Notes: generated by a model not told the origin, from the sequence alone. A DNA stretch of 64,000 nucleotides from Pseudoalteromonas sp. T1lg48 (GCF_002964785.1 NZ_PQCC01000018.1:124001-188000); one strand, 5' to 3'. Positions 43,080 through 53,514 are shown, numbered from the stretch's first letter. Numbers and translations: made by a program.

Positions 43080-43775
43080 ATGAAGCTTGAACTCACCGAT
43101 CCTGTGTGGTTTTCCTACGTCCATTTTAAGGGGCAAAAGCAGTTATCGCCACACAGTGTTATAAAGCTGCCGTTACTTAGGCTGCTGGCAACGCTTTCGA
43201 ACAAAATGGAATGGCTGTTTTCGCTTTTGGTACTGGCGTTAGCCTTGCTGCCTTTTATCCTTGAGCCCTTTTTTGGCCCTGCAGCCTTTGTCTTTATCTA
43301 CTTTCCGGTTTTGGTCGGTGTATTGATGCTTAAACGCATTTTCTTTTGGCGGATGTTTGGCGCCGACAAGAAAAAGCTGATGGTCTTAAGTGCCGAGCAA
43401 ATTGAGGTGAGCCCACTGGTTTGTGCGCAGTTAAGTGAAACGGCCGTGCTATCTCGCCAGGATATTGCCAGGGTAAAGGTTTACCATACATTTACTCACG
43501 ACCAGGATGTGGGTAGTTCTGGGGCGAGAGCCTCGGTGAACCAGATCATCCTAGTGCGTAAGGATCACACTGAGTATAAATTAGACGGCTACCGTATTGG
43601 TCTGGCTAATGTACTCTATTTACTGGTTTATTTTGACTATCCTTTGGAGTTTATTAAGCAGTCAATAGCCCATGTACCAGGGCACCTGTGGCCTCTCGCT
43701 TTGCGGCTAATCCCTATCTGTGCCAACGTCCCGGCACTGGGGCAGACGCTATTTGCGTTAAAAAGCGCATTTTAG
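43080..43775 (+). CDS. Membrane protein of unknown function
   Basis: ATG 43080 follows the preceding stop after two bases and opens MKLELTDPVWFSYVHFKG. The 231-residue product has two clear membrane helices (about residues 45-65 and 68-88, in WLFSLLVLALALLPFIL and FVFIYFPVLVGVLML). A cytoplasmic part follows with EYKLDGYRIGLANVLYLLVY and a final hydrophobic stretch. I do not recognise it. The layout suggests co-transcription with the secreted protein before it. Confidence 0.6.
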   Translation: MKLELTDPVWFSYVHFKGQKQLSPHSVIKLPLLRLLATLSNKMEWLFSLLVLALALLPFILEPFFGPAAFVFIYFPVLVGVLMLKRIFFWRMFGADKKKLMVLSAEQIEVSPLVCAQLSETAVLSRQDIARVKVYHTFTHDQDVGSSGARASVNQIILVRKDHTEYKLDGYRIGLANVLYLLVYFDYPLEFIKQSIAHVPGHLWPLALRLIPICANVPALGQTLFALKSAF

Positions 43776-44209
43776 CCAGGCATCATTTTATATTTACAAG
43801 GACGTGAATATGCCACTCAGACCCCTTAGAAACCCCGCTTCAATCTTGTATCTATGATTTAATTTCTCGCGCGATTTACTTGCCGAGTTGTTATTACTTG
43901 GCAGACATTTTTCCTCATCAGGATAGTGTTTTGAGTCTCGGAACTGGTCAGATTTTCCTTATTGAATAAGGGGAGTTACAGCGCAAATCTTTTATTTTGC
44001 CTTCTTAGTTCCTAAAAAATGCCCATTTCTTCGCCGATTTCTTTCGACTCTAAAATGGCCTGCTATACTCTGTTCGATATTTGTTCACTTTCTATTAACA
44101 AAAAGCCGTAAACATAAGTGGCGAATAGCAGGGGCGAGTTAACGCAAGAGGTTCCAGCTAACCCGGCCCGTTGAAGGAAAACTTATAAAACTATCTTAGG
44201 AATCTATCT
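43776..44209. other. 434-base intergenic stretch before the subtilase
   Basis: No credible gene was found. A 15-codon frame at 43810-43857 has an SD-like AAGGA but no other support. There is no inverted repeat with a T-run, and no obvious strong promoter hexamers; the stretch is AT-rich and presumably carries the subtilase promoter. The start of the subtilase at 44210 has TTAGGA about 10 bases upstream. Confidence 0.5.
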
Positions 44210-46210
44210 ATGCTGAAAATAAAACGACCCCTGGTAGCGTCTGCAGTACTGTCTGCGTTAGCACTTGCAGGCACCGCACAGGCGGCCAACGAAGATCAAC
44301 GCTATATAGTCAAATTCAAACCAGGTCACAAAGCATCGGTGATGACGGCGGTGAGCAATAGCCGGGGCAAGGTTGAGCGGGAGCTCGACAAACATCGCCT
44401 CGTTGCCGTTACACTCCCAGCGCAAGCGGCCAAACAATTCAAAAATAGAAAAGACATTGAATTTGTCGAAGTGGATCAAAAGCGCTACTTAATGGCAGAA
44501 AGTACCCCCTATGGCATCTCTATGGTACAAGCGGACCAAGTCAGCGATGCCCTAACCGGTAATATGAAGGTATGTATCATGGATACCGGTTATGATCTCG
44601 GCCATGAAGACCTGCCCAGTACCGGTGTGACCGGCGATGACGGCTACGACAACTACAACTCCGGAAACTGGTATGAAGATGGGCATGGCCATGGTACCCA
44701 TGTCTCGGGCACCATTGCCGCCTTAGGCGGTAATGGCACAGGGGTGGTGGGTGTGAACCCCAGTGGTAACTTGAGCCTGCATATGGTCAAGGTGTTCAAT
44801 AGTAACGGCCAATGGGCTTATGGGTCGGATCTGATCGCTGCGGTTGATCAGTGTATGGCCGCCGGAGCCAAGGTGATCAGCATGAGCCTGGGCGGTGGCG
44901 GCTCAAGCAGCGCCGAGCAAGCAGCATTCGATAATGCCCATGCTAATGGCCTGCTTTCTATCGCCGCGGCAGGGAATGACGGTAACAGCAGTATGTCCTA
45001 TCCGGCTTCTTATGATTCCGTGGTGTCTGTTGCAGCGGTTGACTCTAGCGGCAATAAAGCAAGCTTCTCCCAGTACAACAGCCAGGTTGAGATTGCCGCT
45101 CCGGGTGTGGCAGTGAACTCAACCTTGCCCAATAACAGCTATGCGGCCTGGAGTGGTACTTCCATGGCCACCCCCCATGTAGCCGGGGTGGCGGCGCTGG
45201 TATGGAGCCACTATCCAAGCTGTAGCAATGATCAAGTGCGTACCGCCATGGCATTGTCTGCCGAAGACCGGGGCACTGCAGGCAAAGACAATAGTTATGG
45301 TTGGGGCATCGTAAAAGCGAAAGCAATGTTTGACTTGTTCGCCAATGGCTGTGATGTCGGTGAATTGCCACCGCCTCCAGAGCCGGAAGATTTAGTTAAC
45401 GGCGTGCCGGTAGAGAACCTGGCCGGAGCCAGTGGCGATGCCTTCGAATACAAGATGGCCGTGCCCTCTGGCGCATCTAATCTGGTATTCAATATGTCCG
45501 GTGGCAGCGGTGATGCCGACCTCTATGTTAAGTTTGGCTCAAAGCCAACTTCCAGCAGTTATGATTGTCGTCCGTACTCTGGCGGCAACGACGAGAGCTG
45601 TAGCTTCACGTCACCACAGACAGGCACCTATTATGTGATGGTACTGGGTTACAGCAGCTTCTCCGGCGTTTCCCTGGTCGGTAACTATGATGGCGGGGGC
45701 ACGCCCAATACGCCGCCAACCAGTGAATTCAGCTACAGCTGCACGGATTTAAGTTGCGATTTTGATGCCAGCCTCAGCTCTGACAGTGATGGTAGCATCA
45801 GTAGCTATAGCTGGAGCTTTGGAGACGGAGCGACGGCAAGTGGCCAGCTTTCATCACATAGCTACAGTGCCGATGGAAGCTACAACGTCACGCTCACGGT
45901 GACCGACAATGACGGGGCGTCCGACAGCAGCTCTCAAGTTGTGACCGTGACCGCAGGCGCAAGCAGCGATATTACCTTGCAGGCATCGGGTTATGCCGCT
46001 AGAGGCACGCGCTATGTGGATTTAACCTGGAGCAATGCAAACGGTAGCAACGTGGATGTGTATCGCACCAAAAATCGCGATACGGTGACCTTCTCTACGG
46101 CTAACGATGGCGCTCACACCGACTCCTTCGGTGGTGGTGGCTCTTTCGTCTACAAGGTATGCGAGTCCGGAACGCAAAACTGTTCACCGGAAGTAACGGT
46201 TAATTTCTAA
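44210..46210 (+). CDS. Secreted subtilisin-like serine protease (S8) with PPC and PKD domains
   Basis: The 666-residue precursor has a signal peptide ending at AQA/AN. An inhibitor I9 propeptide follows (about 30-95: RYIVKFKPGHK and FVEVDQ). The catalytic domain contains Asp125 in VCIMDTGYDL, His161 in GHGHGTHVSG and Ser318 in SGTSMATPHVAG. After a proline hinge comes a PPC domain (about 395-490, with SGGSGDADLYVKFG), a PKD domain (about 498-580, with DSDGSISSYSWSFGDGA) and a short C-terminal beta domain. The layout is typical of marine extracellular proteases that degrade particulate protein. Confidence 0.95.
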   Translation: MLKIKRPLVASAVLSALALAGTAQAANEDQRYIVKFKPGHKASVMTAVSNSRGKVERELDKHRLVAVTLPAQAAKQFKNRKDIEFVEVDQKRYLMAESTPYGISMVQADQVSDALTGNMKVCIMDTGYDLGHEDLPSTGVTGDDGYDNYNSGNWYEDGHGHGTHVSGTIAALGGNGTGVVGVNPSGNLSLHMVKVFNSNGQWAYGSDLIAAVDQCMAAGAKVISMSLGGGGSSSAEQAAFDNAHANGLLSIAAAGNDGNSSMSYPASYDSVVSVAAVDSSGNKASFSQYNSQVEIAAPGVAVNSTLPNNSYAAWSGTSMATPHVAGVAALVWSHYPSCSNDQVRTAMALSAEDRGTAGKDNSYGWGIVKAKAMFDLFANGCDVGELPPPPEPEDLVNGVPVENLAGASGDAFEYKMAVPSGASNLVFNMSGGSGDADLYVKFGSKPTSSSYDCRPYSGGNDESCSFTSPQTGTYYVMVLGYSSFSGVSLVGNYDGGGTPNTPPTSEFSYSCTDLSCDFDASLSSDSDGSISSYSWSFGDGATASGQLSSHSYSADGSYNVTLTVTDNDGASDSSSQVVTVTAGASSDITLQASGYAARGTRYVDLTWSNANGSNVDVYRTKNRDTVTFSTANDGAHTDSFGGGGSFVYKVCESGTQNCSPEVTVNF

Positions 46211-46236
46211 TTGCACCTAAGCCTTACAAATAAAAA

Positions 46237-46264
46237 ATCCACCTGCGATGCGGGTGGATTTTTT
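46237..46264 (+). terminator. Terminator of the subtilase gene
   Basis: aatccacc-tgcgatgc-gggtggatt and a T-run, 26 bases after the stop; the A-run on the other side suggests that it also serves the convergent transporter gene. Confidence 0.85.
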
Positions 46265-46287
46265 GTTAAGCCTTGAGCAAATTTAAA

Positions 46288-47544
46288 TTAACTCAACAGG
46301 CTATATACCAAAGCAGACACCGCCAGTGCGCCTACAAGGAGTACAAACAAGGTACTCAACTTACCGCGATATTGTGCCAGCGCGGGAACCTTATATACGG
46401 CAATCATGGGCATGATAAAGAGGATCATGGCGATAATAGGCCCGGAGATCGCTTCCATCATACCCAGTATGCTCGGGTTATAAATGGCACAAATCCAGAT
46501 CGCTACAAACATCAAGGCAACACCGAGTTTATCGGCGCCGTGATAACTTAGTGATGAGTGTTTAACCACCAGACCATTAAAGCTTTCACGAGCACCTAAA
46601 AAGTGGCCGAAGAAAGACGAGGTTATGGCGACAAACGCAACCAGCGGGCCAACATAGGCTAGCAGTGGGTTGTTATAGGTGTTCGCAAGATAAGAAAGCA
46701 CCGAAATATTGGCCTCCTTCGCGGCCAACAGCTGCTCGCTTGATAGTGCAAACACGCAGGAGAACACAAACAGCAGTACAAAGCTTATCAGCATAATGGC
46801 AGTGTACTTTAGGATGTTGTCAGATTTGGCACGAGCCTGCTCACCGTAGTGGCGGCGCTGGGCATTGGCAAAGCTGGAAATAGCCGCGGCGTGGCTGAAT
46901 GAAAAGACAATCACGGGCACCGCTAACCATAGGTTGGTTGCCAGCTCTGGGGCGCTACTAATGTCCATGGAGGGTATTTGCCAATGAGGGATTAGATATA
47001 AGGACAAGCCAAATAACACCGCTACCAAGGGGTAGACCAAAAAAGCAAAGGCGCGCAACATCAGTTTCTCGCCGCCTAACATCACTGCCACCATGGCCGC
47101 CACCAGGACGCCAGAGAGCACTGCACGCGGTGGTGAGTCCATGCCTAACTGATTGACAATAAAGTCATCCACAGTGTTGGTCAGGCCTACGCCATAGATC
47201 AACAGAATCGGGAAGATGGATAGAAAATAGAGCAGGGAGATCAGGCGCCCTGCGGTGGCGCCAAAGTGTTCCTGTACCACATCGGTAAAGTCACTGTCGT
47301 CCTTCTTGGACGAGAGCACAAAGCGCGCTAAGCCTCGGTGTGCTAGGTAGGTCATGGGGAAGGCGGCCAACGCCATAATTACTAGGGGCCAGAATCCACC
47401 TAAGCCTACATTTATGGGTAAGAATAAAATACCCGCGCCGACGGCGGTGCCAAAAAGGCTAAGCAGCCAATGGGTGTCATGACGATTCCATGAACTTGCT
47501 GGTGCCGAGGCGCTGGCGCCAAGGACTTGGTGAGAGGAGTTCAT
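46288..47544 (-). CDS. HAAAP family amino-acid transporter (SdaC-like)
   Basis: The 418-residue integral membrane protein has about eleven helices. It begins RHDTHWLLSLFGTAVGAGIL, the conserved first helix of the hydroxy/aromatic amino-acid permeases, and contains FLPINVGLGGFWPLV and VIVFSFSHAAAISSFANAQR. The closest named relatives I recognise are SdaC-type serine permeases, proton symporters of serine or threonine. Substrate cannot be read from sequence. It lies with a peptide transporter and secreted proteases. Confidence 0.82.
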   Translation of the reverse strand: MNSSHQVLGASASAPASSWNRHDTHWLLSLFGTAVGAGILFLPINVGLGGFWPLVIMALAAFPMTYLAHRGLARFVLSSKKDDSDFTDVVQEHFGATAGRLISLLYFLSIFPILLIYGVGLTNTVDDFIVNQLGMDSPPRAVLSGVLVAAMVAVMLGGEKLMLRAFAFLVYPLVAVLFGLSLYLIPHWQIPSMDISSAPELATNLWLAVPVIVFSFSHAAAISSFANAQRRHYGEQARAKSDNILKYTAIMLISFVLLFVFSCVFALSSEQLLAAKEANISVLSYLANTYNNPLLAYVGPLVAFVAITSSFFGHFLGARESFNGLVVKHSSLSYHGADKLGVALMFVAIWICAIYNPSILGMMEAISGPIIAMILFIMPMIAVYKVPALAQYRGKLSTLFVLLVGALAVSALVYSLLS

Positions 47545-47682
47545 ATACTACTACCTGATACTGCATAAAAATTCGGGGCAATGATACCTAATATGCCAAA
47601 ACAATTCATACTTATGCGTAACAGAGTGTATTTTTATGTGACTGGTAGGGCCTCTAAGCCTTAGCCTGTTTGTCTTAGTTAT

Positions 47683-47709
47683 AAAAAAGGCCCCTGAATT
47701 CAGAGGCCT
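47683..47709 (-). terminator. Terminator of the peptide transporter
   Basis: On the minus strand ggcctctgaattcaggggcc precedes a run of six T residues. Confidence 0.75.
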
Positions 47710-47727
47710 AGTTCGACTGGTTATTAA

Positions 47728-49302
47728 TTACACTTTTTGTTCAGCGGGCTGTTCGCTGGGGTTGGCGTCGAGCATGGGCTCGTCTCTGCCGTTGGCGCGC
47801 TCCCAGAACTTGGCTTTAAAGTTAAGCAGAACCAGCACTATGCCCACGCCTATGCTAAAGAGAGCGATTTGCATGTATAAGGCCGGTATTTGCTGTACGT
47901 TTTCCGGATCGAAAGAACCGGCCAGCAGACCCGAAATAATATTACCGATGGAATAGGTCAGTACAAAGACCCCCATCATTTGGCCGACATAGCGGGCGGG
48001 AGATAGACGACTCACGGCACTGAGGGCCACCGGGCTTAAGCAGAGCTCCCCCACAGTATGAAGGAAATAGGTAGTGATCAGCCAGTAAGGCGCCACTTTG
48101 AGACCTTCGGCTGCGTATTGAGCGGCAAAAAACATCACCAAAAATCCGGTGGCCATAATAATCAAGCCTACGGCACATTTGACACTGTAAGAGGGGGTGA
48201 TCATACGTTTGGCCATGTTAATCCAGAGGGCGGCGAAAAACGGCGACAACACGATAATGAAAATCGAGTTGGCCGATTGGAACCAGGCGGTAGGGATCTC
48301 GAAGCTACCGACTAAGCGGTCGGTATAGTCTCTGGCAAACAGGTTCAGTGAGGAGCCTGCTTGCTCAAAGCCAGACCAAAAACAGGCGGAGGCCACACAA
48401 ACCAAAAATAAGGCCCACATGCGCTGCTTCTCACTGTTGGTGAGCTCACCCATAAAATAGATATGGCCAAAATAGATAAAGAAGGTGATGGTAAAGACAA
48501 TGGCCACGGAGCCCGCCAAGGCAACCGGATTGATAACCAGCCAGCCCTGATAAGTGGCAATGACCGTGAGCGTGACAATTGCAATAAAGGCGCCGATGAC
48601 GGTCCAGGCCAATGATGCGCCTTTGGCCGAGAGCGGATTGGCGGGCTTGTCATTAATGCCGGCTATATAGCCCTGGCTAAGGCGATATTGCACCAAACCT
48701 AAGGCCATGCCCACAGCCGCTGCACCGAAGGCCCAATGCCAGCCGACGTTTTCCATAAAATAACCACATACGCCGTAACCTATCATGGAGCCGATATTGA
48801 TGCCCATGTAATAAATGGCATAGCCGCTATCACGGCGCTCATCTTCGGTTTTATAGAGCTGGCCGACCATGGCACTGATATTGGGTTTGAGTAAGCCGGT
48901 GCCGGTGGCAACAAAAATCAAGCCTACGAAGAAGGAGCTGGGGTGGGGAATAGCGAGAATAATATGGCCGCACATAATAATAATGCCGCCGTACCACACG
49001 GTTTTTTGCCCGCCGAGCAGGCGATCGGAGATCCAACCCCCGGGGAGTCCTAAAAAGTACACCGCCCCTGTATATAAACCGTAAATGGCACCGGCCGAGG
49101 CCACGGTAAAGGCCAGACCTTGCTGTTGCAAGGAGGCGGTCATAAACAGCACCAGCATGGCTCGCATGCCGTAATAACTCATGCGCTCCCACATTTCGGT
49201 AAAGAATAGGGTTTGCAGGCCCTTGGGATGACCAAAAAACGCGCTGTCCAGCTTGGCGTCTCCGGCCACGCTTTTTTGCGTGGATAATTGCTCGTCAGAC
49301 AT
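47728..49302 (-). CDS. Proton-dependent oligopeptide transporter (POT/PTR family)
   Basis: The 524-residue protein has about fourteen helices of the major facilitator fold and imports di- and tripeptides with protons. Signatures are FFTEMWERMSYYGMRAMLVL (ExxERF/Y-like motif), the PTR2 segment GAVYFLGLPGGWISDRLLGG and GTGLLKPNISAMVGQLYK. It resembles DtpA/DtpB-type transporters. The large extracellular subtilase and the M28 peptidase upstream would generate its substrates. Confidence 0.94.
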   Translation of the reverse strand: MSDEQLSTQKSVAGDAKLDSAFFGHPKGLQTLFFTEMWERMSYYGMRAMLVLFMTASLQQQGLAFTVASAGAIYGLYTGAVYFLGLPGGWISDRLLGGQKTVWYGGIIIMCGHIILAIPHPSSFFVGLIFVATGTGLLKPNISAMVGQLYKTEDERRDSGYAIYYMGINIGSMIGYGVCGYFMENVGWHWAFGAAAVGMALGLVQYRLSQGYIAGINDKPANPLSAKGASLAWTVIGAFIAIVTLTVIATYQGWLVINPVALAGSVAIVFTITFFIYFGHIYFMGELTNSEKQRMWALFLVCVASACFWSGFEQAGSSLNLFARDYTDRLVGSFEIPTAWFQSANSIFIIVLSPFFAALWINMAKRMITPSYSVKCAVGLIIMATGFLVMFFAAQYAAEGLKVAPYWLITTYFLHTVGELCLSPVALSAVSRLSPARYVGQMMGVFVLTYSIGNIISGLLAGSFDPENVQQIPALYMQIALFSIGVGIVLVLLNFKAKFWERANGRDEPMLDANPSEQPAEQKV

Positions 49303-49416
49303 AGATTCACTTCCATTATTGTCGTTATAGTGAACAATTATTAGTACGTTAAATAGCCGCGAGATGCAACCTTGACCATTTTTGACGATTCAAAACATGG
49401 CCAAGGCAAGGTTTAT

Positions 49417-50229
49417 TTAAGCCGCCTTACTGTTCACCTCGGCAAGGGTGTTACTTGCCACCACATGTTGGGTATCAGACCAGTGTAGCAGCTCCATGCG
49501 ACCATGCTCGTTTTCGACTAAAGCAGTGCAGTTTTCTATCCAGTCGCCATCGTTACAATAAATAATGCCATCACTGATGCGTAGTTGCGGCTGATGAATA
49601 TGACCGCACACGATACCATCGTATCCCTGGCGTTTCGCTTCATGGATGGCGGCATTTTCAAATGCGGTGATCGCTGCTTGCGCCTTGTGAAGCCGGGCCT
49701 TGATCCAGGATGCCAGGGACCAGTAACGCCCCCCATAGAGTCGACGTATACGGTTATGCCAGCGGTTTAAAAACAATAAAAAATCATAGGCGGCATCGCC
49801 TGCCACGCGGATCAATCTGTTATAGCGGGTTGCGGAGTCAAAATCATCGCCATGAAGGATCAAGAAGCGCTTATCGTCCTGCGTGGTGTGCACAAACTGG
49901 CGATGTACTTCTACCCCCATAAGGGTGTCCTGATCGTAGCGGCGGAAGGTTTCATCATGGTTGCCCGGCACGTAGATAACTCGGGTCCCCTCATCGGCTT
50001 TGGCTTTAAGGGCTTCAAGAACATGATAATGACTGGGATGCCAGAAAAAACGGCGTTTCATTGACCAAAGATCGACAATATCACCGACCAGATAAAGTCG
50101 TTCGCACTTTATGCTGTTTAAGAAGTCCAATAGATATTGAGCCTTACAGTCTTTATAGCCCAAGTGTACATCTGATATAAAAACCGCTCGGTAGTATGTG
50201 CGCTTAATCTTATCCATAATCAGGTTCAT
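49417..50229 (-). CDS. LpxH-like UDP-2,3-diacylglucosamine diphosphatase family phosphoesterase
   Basis: The calcineurin-type metallophosphoesterase of about 270 residues shows FISDVHLGYKD, YLVGDIVDLW, YVPGNHDETFRR, ILHGDDFD and CGHIHQPQLR, a full set of metal ligands. The sequence resembles LpxH-like proteins of about 270 residues, not the 240-residue E. coli LpxH, so it may be a second, related enzyme of unknown substrate. Starts at 50229 (MNLIMDK) and 50217 (MDKIKR) are both possible; no SD clearly decides. Divergent from the small lipoprotein gene at 50264. Confidence 0.8.
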   Translation of the reverse strand: MNLIMDKIKRTYYRAVFISDVHLGYKDCKAQYLLDFLNSIKCERLYLVGDIVDLWSMKRRFFWHPSHYHVLEALKAKADEGTRVIYVPGNHDETFRRYDQDTLMGVEVHRQFVHTTQDDKRFLILHGDDFDSATRYNRLIRVAGDAAYDFLLFLNRWHNRIRRLYGGRYWSLASWIKARLHKAQAAITAFENAAIHEAKRQGYDGIVCGHIHQPQLRISDGIIYCNDGDWIENCTALVENEHGRMELLHWSDTQHVVASNTLAEVNSKAA

Positions 50230-50263
50230 CCCAGAGTAATAGAATCCAGCCTAGGAGGCGCGA

Positions 50264-50665
50264 ATGACAATAAGAAGTCTAAAAAAAGAACAATCCATGA
50301 CAATGCTATTGCTGTCATTGTTGTTATTTCTGGGCGGGTGCAAAAGTACAGCAGGTCACAGTGACGCCTTTGTCGGTGTCGACTTTATTAACCGCTCCGG
50401 GGTGGTGATTAGGGATGTTAAATTAGCGGTGGCAGAGGGCATGGAGCATGTGAGTTGCACGCACATAGACAGCGCCGGTCAATGTGGAACGGGCTTTCCT
50501 GCGCACAGCTATAACGCTGAACTGTTGCGGTTGAGCTATTATCAAGGTAAGGACTTTAAAAGCCATTTGTTTAATATCAAGGTGCCCGAGGAAGGTGCTC
50601 AGTTTTACCGGGTACAAATTCGCGTAACCCGCGTAGAACCGGATGTATCGGTTATAAAACAATAA
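50264..50665 (+). CDS. Lipoprotein of unknown function
   Basis: ATG 50264 is supported by AGGAGG at 50252-50257. It opens with a charged leader, then a lipoprotein signal (MTMLLLSLLLFLGGCKS, lipobox LGGC). A second ATG at 50297 is directly before the hydrophobic core. The mature part (about 105 residues) has VGVDFINRSGVVIRDVKLAV and, near its end, YRVQIRVTRVEPDVSV, an alternating beta-strand pattern. No family recognised. Confidence 0.65.
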   Translation: MTIRSLKKEQSMTMLLLSLLLFLGGCKSTAGHSDAFVGVDFINRSGVVIRDVKLAVAEGMEHVSCTHIDSAGQCGTGFPAHSYNAELLRLSYYQGKDFKSHLFNIKVPEEGAQFYRVQIRVTRVEPDVSVIKQ

Positions 50666-50727
50666 CACCAGACGTTACTCACTTTGCGTTAGCTGCATAA
50701 TTTGATGTGGTAAATTAGGAGGCACAG

Positions 50728-50955
50728 ATGCGTGCAGCAATAATTCTAGCGTCACTGTGTATTGTTGCCGCCTGTGAGCAGCAACAAGCCACCGAGTTGC
50801 AGCCTGGTGATATGCGCAATCCGGCGATACGCTTTTGCCTGGAGCAAGGAGGGCATTATCTCAGTGAGGGCCGAGCGGCTAACCGACACCAATACTGTGT
50901 GTTGGATGATGGCACCAAGGTCGACATGTGGGAGTTTTATCGAGATTATCAATGA
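50728..50955 (+). CDS. Small DUF333 lipoprotein
   Basis: The start at ATG 50728 follows TAGGAGG. The 75-residue product has a lipoprotein signal (IILASLCIVAACEQQ) and a DUF333 pattern: NPAIRFCLEQGGHYLSEGRA and YCVLDDGTKVDMWEFYRD. DUF333 proteins are small envelope lipoproteins sometimes called putative hemolysins without evidence. The gene points into a bidirectional terminator shared with proS. Confidence 0.85.
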   Translation: MRAAIILASLCIVAACEQQQATELQPGDMRNPAIRFCLEQGGHYLSEGRAANRHQYCVLDDGTKVDMWEFYRDYQ

Positions 50956-50958
50956 TAT

Positions 50959-50989
50959 TAAAAAAGCCAGTCTAGGACTGGCTTTTTTA
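50959..50989. terminator. Bidirectional terminator between DUF333 gene and proS
   Basis: aagccagtc-ta-ggactggctt flanked by an A-run and a T-run. Confidence 0.85.
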
Positions 50990-51007
50990 TGAGAGCTCGA
51001 GAGCGAC

Positions 51008-52735
51008 TTAGTCTTGCTGCAACTGTGCCACGATGGCAGCCACTGCGTCGTCAATTTTAAGCATGGTTTTTTCACCGGTACGGCGGTTTTTCAGCTCAAC
51101 TTCGTTGTTGTCCAGGTTACGCTCACCGATCACTAGGGTATAAGGTACGCCTAGCAGTTCCATATCGTTAAACATTACGCCTGGGCGCTCTTTACGGTCG
51201 TCGAATAAGACATCCACGCCGGCCTGTTGCAACTCGCTATAAAAGCGCTCGGCAATATCTGGGATACGGTGTGACTTATGCATATTCATAGGCACAATCG
51301 CAACCTCGAACGGAGCGATATTTTTAGGCCAGATGATGCCGTATTGGTCGTTATTCTGCTCGATGGCAGCGGCAACAACGCGGCTAACGCCGATACCGTA
51401 ACAACCCATGGTCATGGTTTGGTTTTTACCGTCTTCACCCAACACACCGGCATTCATGGCTTCTGAGTATTTGGTACCAAGCTGGAAGATATGGCCTACT
51501 TCAATACCGCGCTTAATGCTCAGCGTACCTTTACCGCATGGACTAGGATCGCCTTCAACCACGTTACGAATGTCGGCCACTTCATAGTCGCTCACATCCC
51601 GGTCCCAGTTGATACCGCTGTAATGCACATCATCACTGTTGGCACCAGCAACAAAATCTGCCATCACCGCCGCACTACGATCGACAATGATTGGCACATT
51701 AAGGCCAACCGGACCCAAAGAGCCGGGACGGGCGCCAACCAGGTTAACTATGTCTTCCTCTTTGGCCATCTCAAGCGGTGAGAACACACCGGCAAGTTTT
51801 TCAGCCTTCAGCTCGTTTAGCTCGTGGTCGCCACGCAGTACCAGGGCAACTAGGCCGCGCTCGCCTTGCTCATTTTCTTCGCCATAAACAAACAGGGTTT
51901 TAACGCCACGGTGTGGCTTCACACCATAGTGCTCTTTTAGCTCGGCAATGGTCTTGGCCTTAGGCGTATCGAATTTTTGCAGTTCTTTGCTAGGCTCAGG
52001 GCGCGCATCGAGAGGTGCCAATGCCTCTGCTTTTTCGATGTTAGCGGCGTAATCACTGCCGTCGCTAAAGGCGATGGCATCTTCACCAGATTCGGCCAAT
52101 ACGTGGAACTCATGAGAGAAACTACCACCTATAGAGCCTGTATCGGCTAACACGGGACGGTAATCCAAGCCTAAACGGTCAAAAACATTGCAGTAGGCCT
52201 GGTGCAGTTTTTCATAGGTTTGCGCCAAGCATTCATCGCTTAGGTGGAATGAATAGGCGTCTTTCATCATAAACTCGCGCGAGCGCATGATGCCAAAGCG
52301 TGGGCGAATTTCATCGCGCACCTTGGTTTGGATTTGATACAGGGTGATAGGCAACTGCTTATAGCTGCTTACTTCACGGCGAATGCAGTCGGTGATCACT
52401 TCTTCGTGCGTTGGACCCAGAGCAAACGGGCGATTATGACGGTCTTCAATACGCAATAGCTCAGGACCATACTGCTCCCAACGACCCGACTCCTGCCAAA
52501 GCTCGGCGGGTTGGATGATGGGCATCAACATTTCGATGGCACCGGCCTTGTTCATTTCTTCACGAACAATATTTTCTACTTTTTTAAGTACTTTTACCCC
52601 GGTCGGAAGCCAGGTGTATAGGCCCGAGGCCAATTTGCGGATCATCCCGGCGCGAAGCATAAGCTGGTGGCTTACCACCTCGGCATCTGAAGGCGTCTCT
52701 TTCAAGGTCGCAAGTAAATACTGACTGGTACGCAT
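51008..52735 (-). CDS. proS: Prolyl-tRNA synthetase
   Basis: The 575-residue bacterial-type ProRS charges tRNA-Pro. Motif 2/3-type segments can be seen: [63 protein letters not shown] and the late [18 protein letters not shown]. The editing insertion (INS) lies between about 224 and 405. The C-terminal anticodon-binding domain has [17 protein letters not shown]. Length equals the E. coli protein. Confidence 0.98.
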   Translation of the reverse strand: MRTSQYLLATLKETPSDAEVVSHQLMLRAGMIRKLASGLYTWLPTGVKVLKKVENIVREEMNKAGAIEMLMPIIQPAELWQESGRWEQYGPELLRIEDRHNRPFALGPTHEEVITDCIRREVSSYKQLPITLYQIQTKVRDEIRPRFGIMRSREFMMKDAYSFHLSDECLAQTYEKLHQAYCNVFDRLGLDYRPVLADTGSIGGSFSHEFHVLAESGEDAIAFSDGSDYAANIEKAEALAPLDARPEPSKELQKFDTPKAKTIAELKEHYGVKPHRGVKTLFVYGEENEQGERGLVALVLRGDHELNELKAEKLAGVFSPLEMAKEEDIVNLVGARPGSLGPVGLNVPIIVDRSAAVMADFVAGANSDDVHYSGINWDRDVSDYEVADIRNVVEGDPSPCGKGTLSIKRGIEVGHIFQLGTKYSEAMNAGVLGEDGKNQTMTMGCYGIGVSRVVAAAIEQNNDQYGIIWPKNIAPFEVAIVPMNMHKSHRIPDIAERFYSELQQAGVDVLFDDRKERPGVMFNDMELLGVPYTLVIGERNLDNNEVELKNRRTGEKTMLKIDDAVAAIVAQLQQD

Positions 52736-52806
52736 GAAGGTTCCGTTTTGTTATTAGTAAATAGATATGGCGCTAGTTTAGCAGTGCTGGGCCCGCGGGC
52801 AAAGCG

Positions 52807-53514
52807 CTAAAGTGGCGATATTTGCTCGACGTGATTGTGCTCGCCGTCCACCTGCCAGCGGATATTATAATCATACAGGGTCATGCCGTAACTTTGTGTC
52901 CCTTGTTTGTTCTTTTTGTAGGCCGGGCGCGGATCTTGCTGCAGCACTTGGGTAATAAAGGTTTGCAGTTGCAGCGCCGGATCCACCGTGGCGATAAAGG
53001 CTAAGGCCTGGTCGGAAAAACTCACCGTCATTTGAGTGTGCGGTCGGGTGTCGGCAAAACCGGCGCTGGCATCGGGCAGAGCATCGGAATAGGGCAGGTA
53101 AGGCTTAATATCCAGCACTGGGGTGCCATCAAGCAGGTCGACGCCACCTAGTTGCAACGTTACCTGGCCGTTAGCATAATCTACCCCAAGCAGCTCAACC
53201 GCACTCATGCCGATGGCATTGGGGCGAAATGTGGCGCGGGTGGCAAACACCCCTTTGCGCGCGTTGCCGCCTAAACGTGGCGGGCGCACCAAGGCCGAAT
53301 AGCCCTTGTCAGCGGTTTCATGAAAGCGAAATAACACCCAAATATGGCTAAATTCTTCGATGCCGCGGACAAACTCTTCGTGATTAAACTCAGGCGCCAG
53401 CACCAGTTGCGCGCGGGCGGTATCCACTAAGCGTGGCTGCCTAGGAATGGCAAACTTTTGTTTATAGGGTGAGCGGATATGGCCGATGGCGTCGATGGCA
53501 AAGGATGTGGTCAC
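52807..53514 (-). CDS. trmO: tRNA (t6A37) N6-methyltransferase TrmO
   Basis: TrmO (formerly TsaA/YaeB) methylates N6-threonylcarbamoyladenosine at position 37 of tRNA-Thr, using SAM. The 235 residues include IGHIRSPYKQKFAIPRQP at the N-terminus, FSHIWVLFRFH, RPPRLGGNARKGVFATRATF and RPNAIGMSAVELLGV, all family signatures, and a C-terminal domain with LQQDPRPAYKKNK. It is 71 bases downstream of the proS start in the same direction. Confidence 0.93.
   Translation of the reverse strand: MTTSFAIDAIGHIRSPYKQKFAIPRQPRLVDTARAQLVLAPEFNHEEFVRGIEEFSHIWVLFRFHETADKGYSALVRPPRLGGNARKGVFATRATFRPNAIGMSAVELLGVDYANGQVTLQLGGVDLLDGTPVLDIKPYLPYSDALPDASAGFADTRPHTQMTVSFSDQALAFIATVDPALQLQTFITQVLQQDPRPAYKKNKQGTQSYGMTLYDYNIRWQVDGEHNHVEQISPL

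Noticed and set aside
43810-43857. A 15-codon frame with an SD-like sequence before the subtilase
   Set aside because: Too short and without composition typical of a leader peptide; no attenuator hairpin follows.
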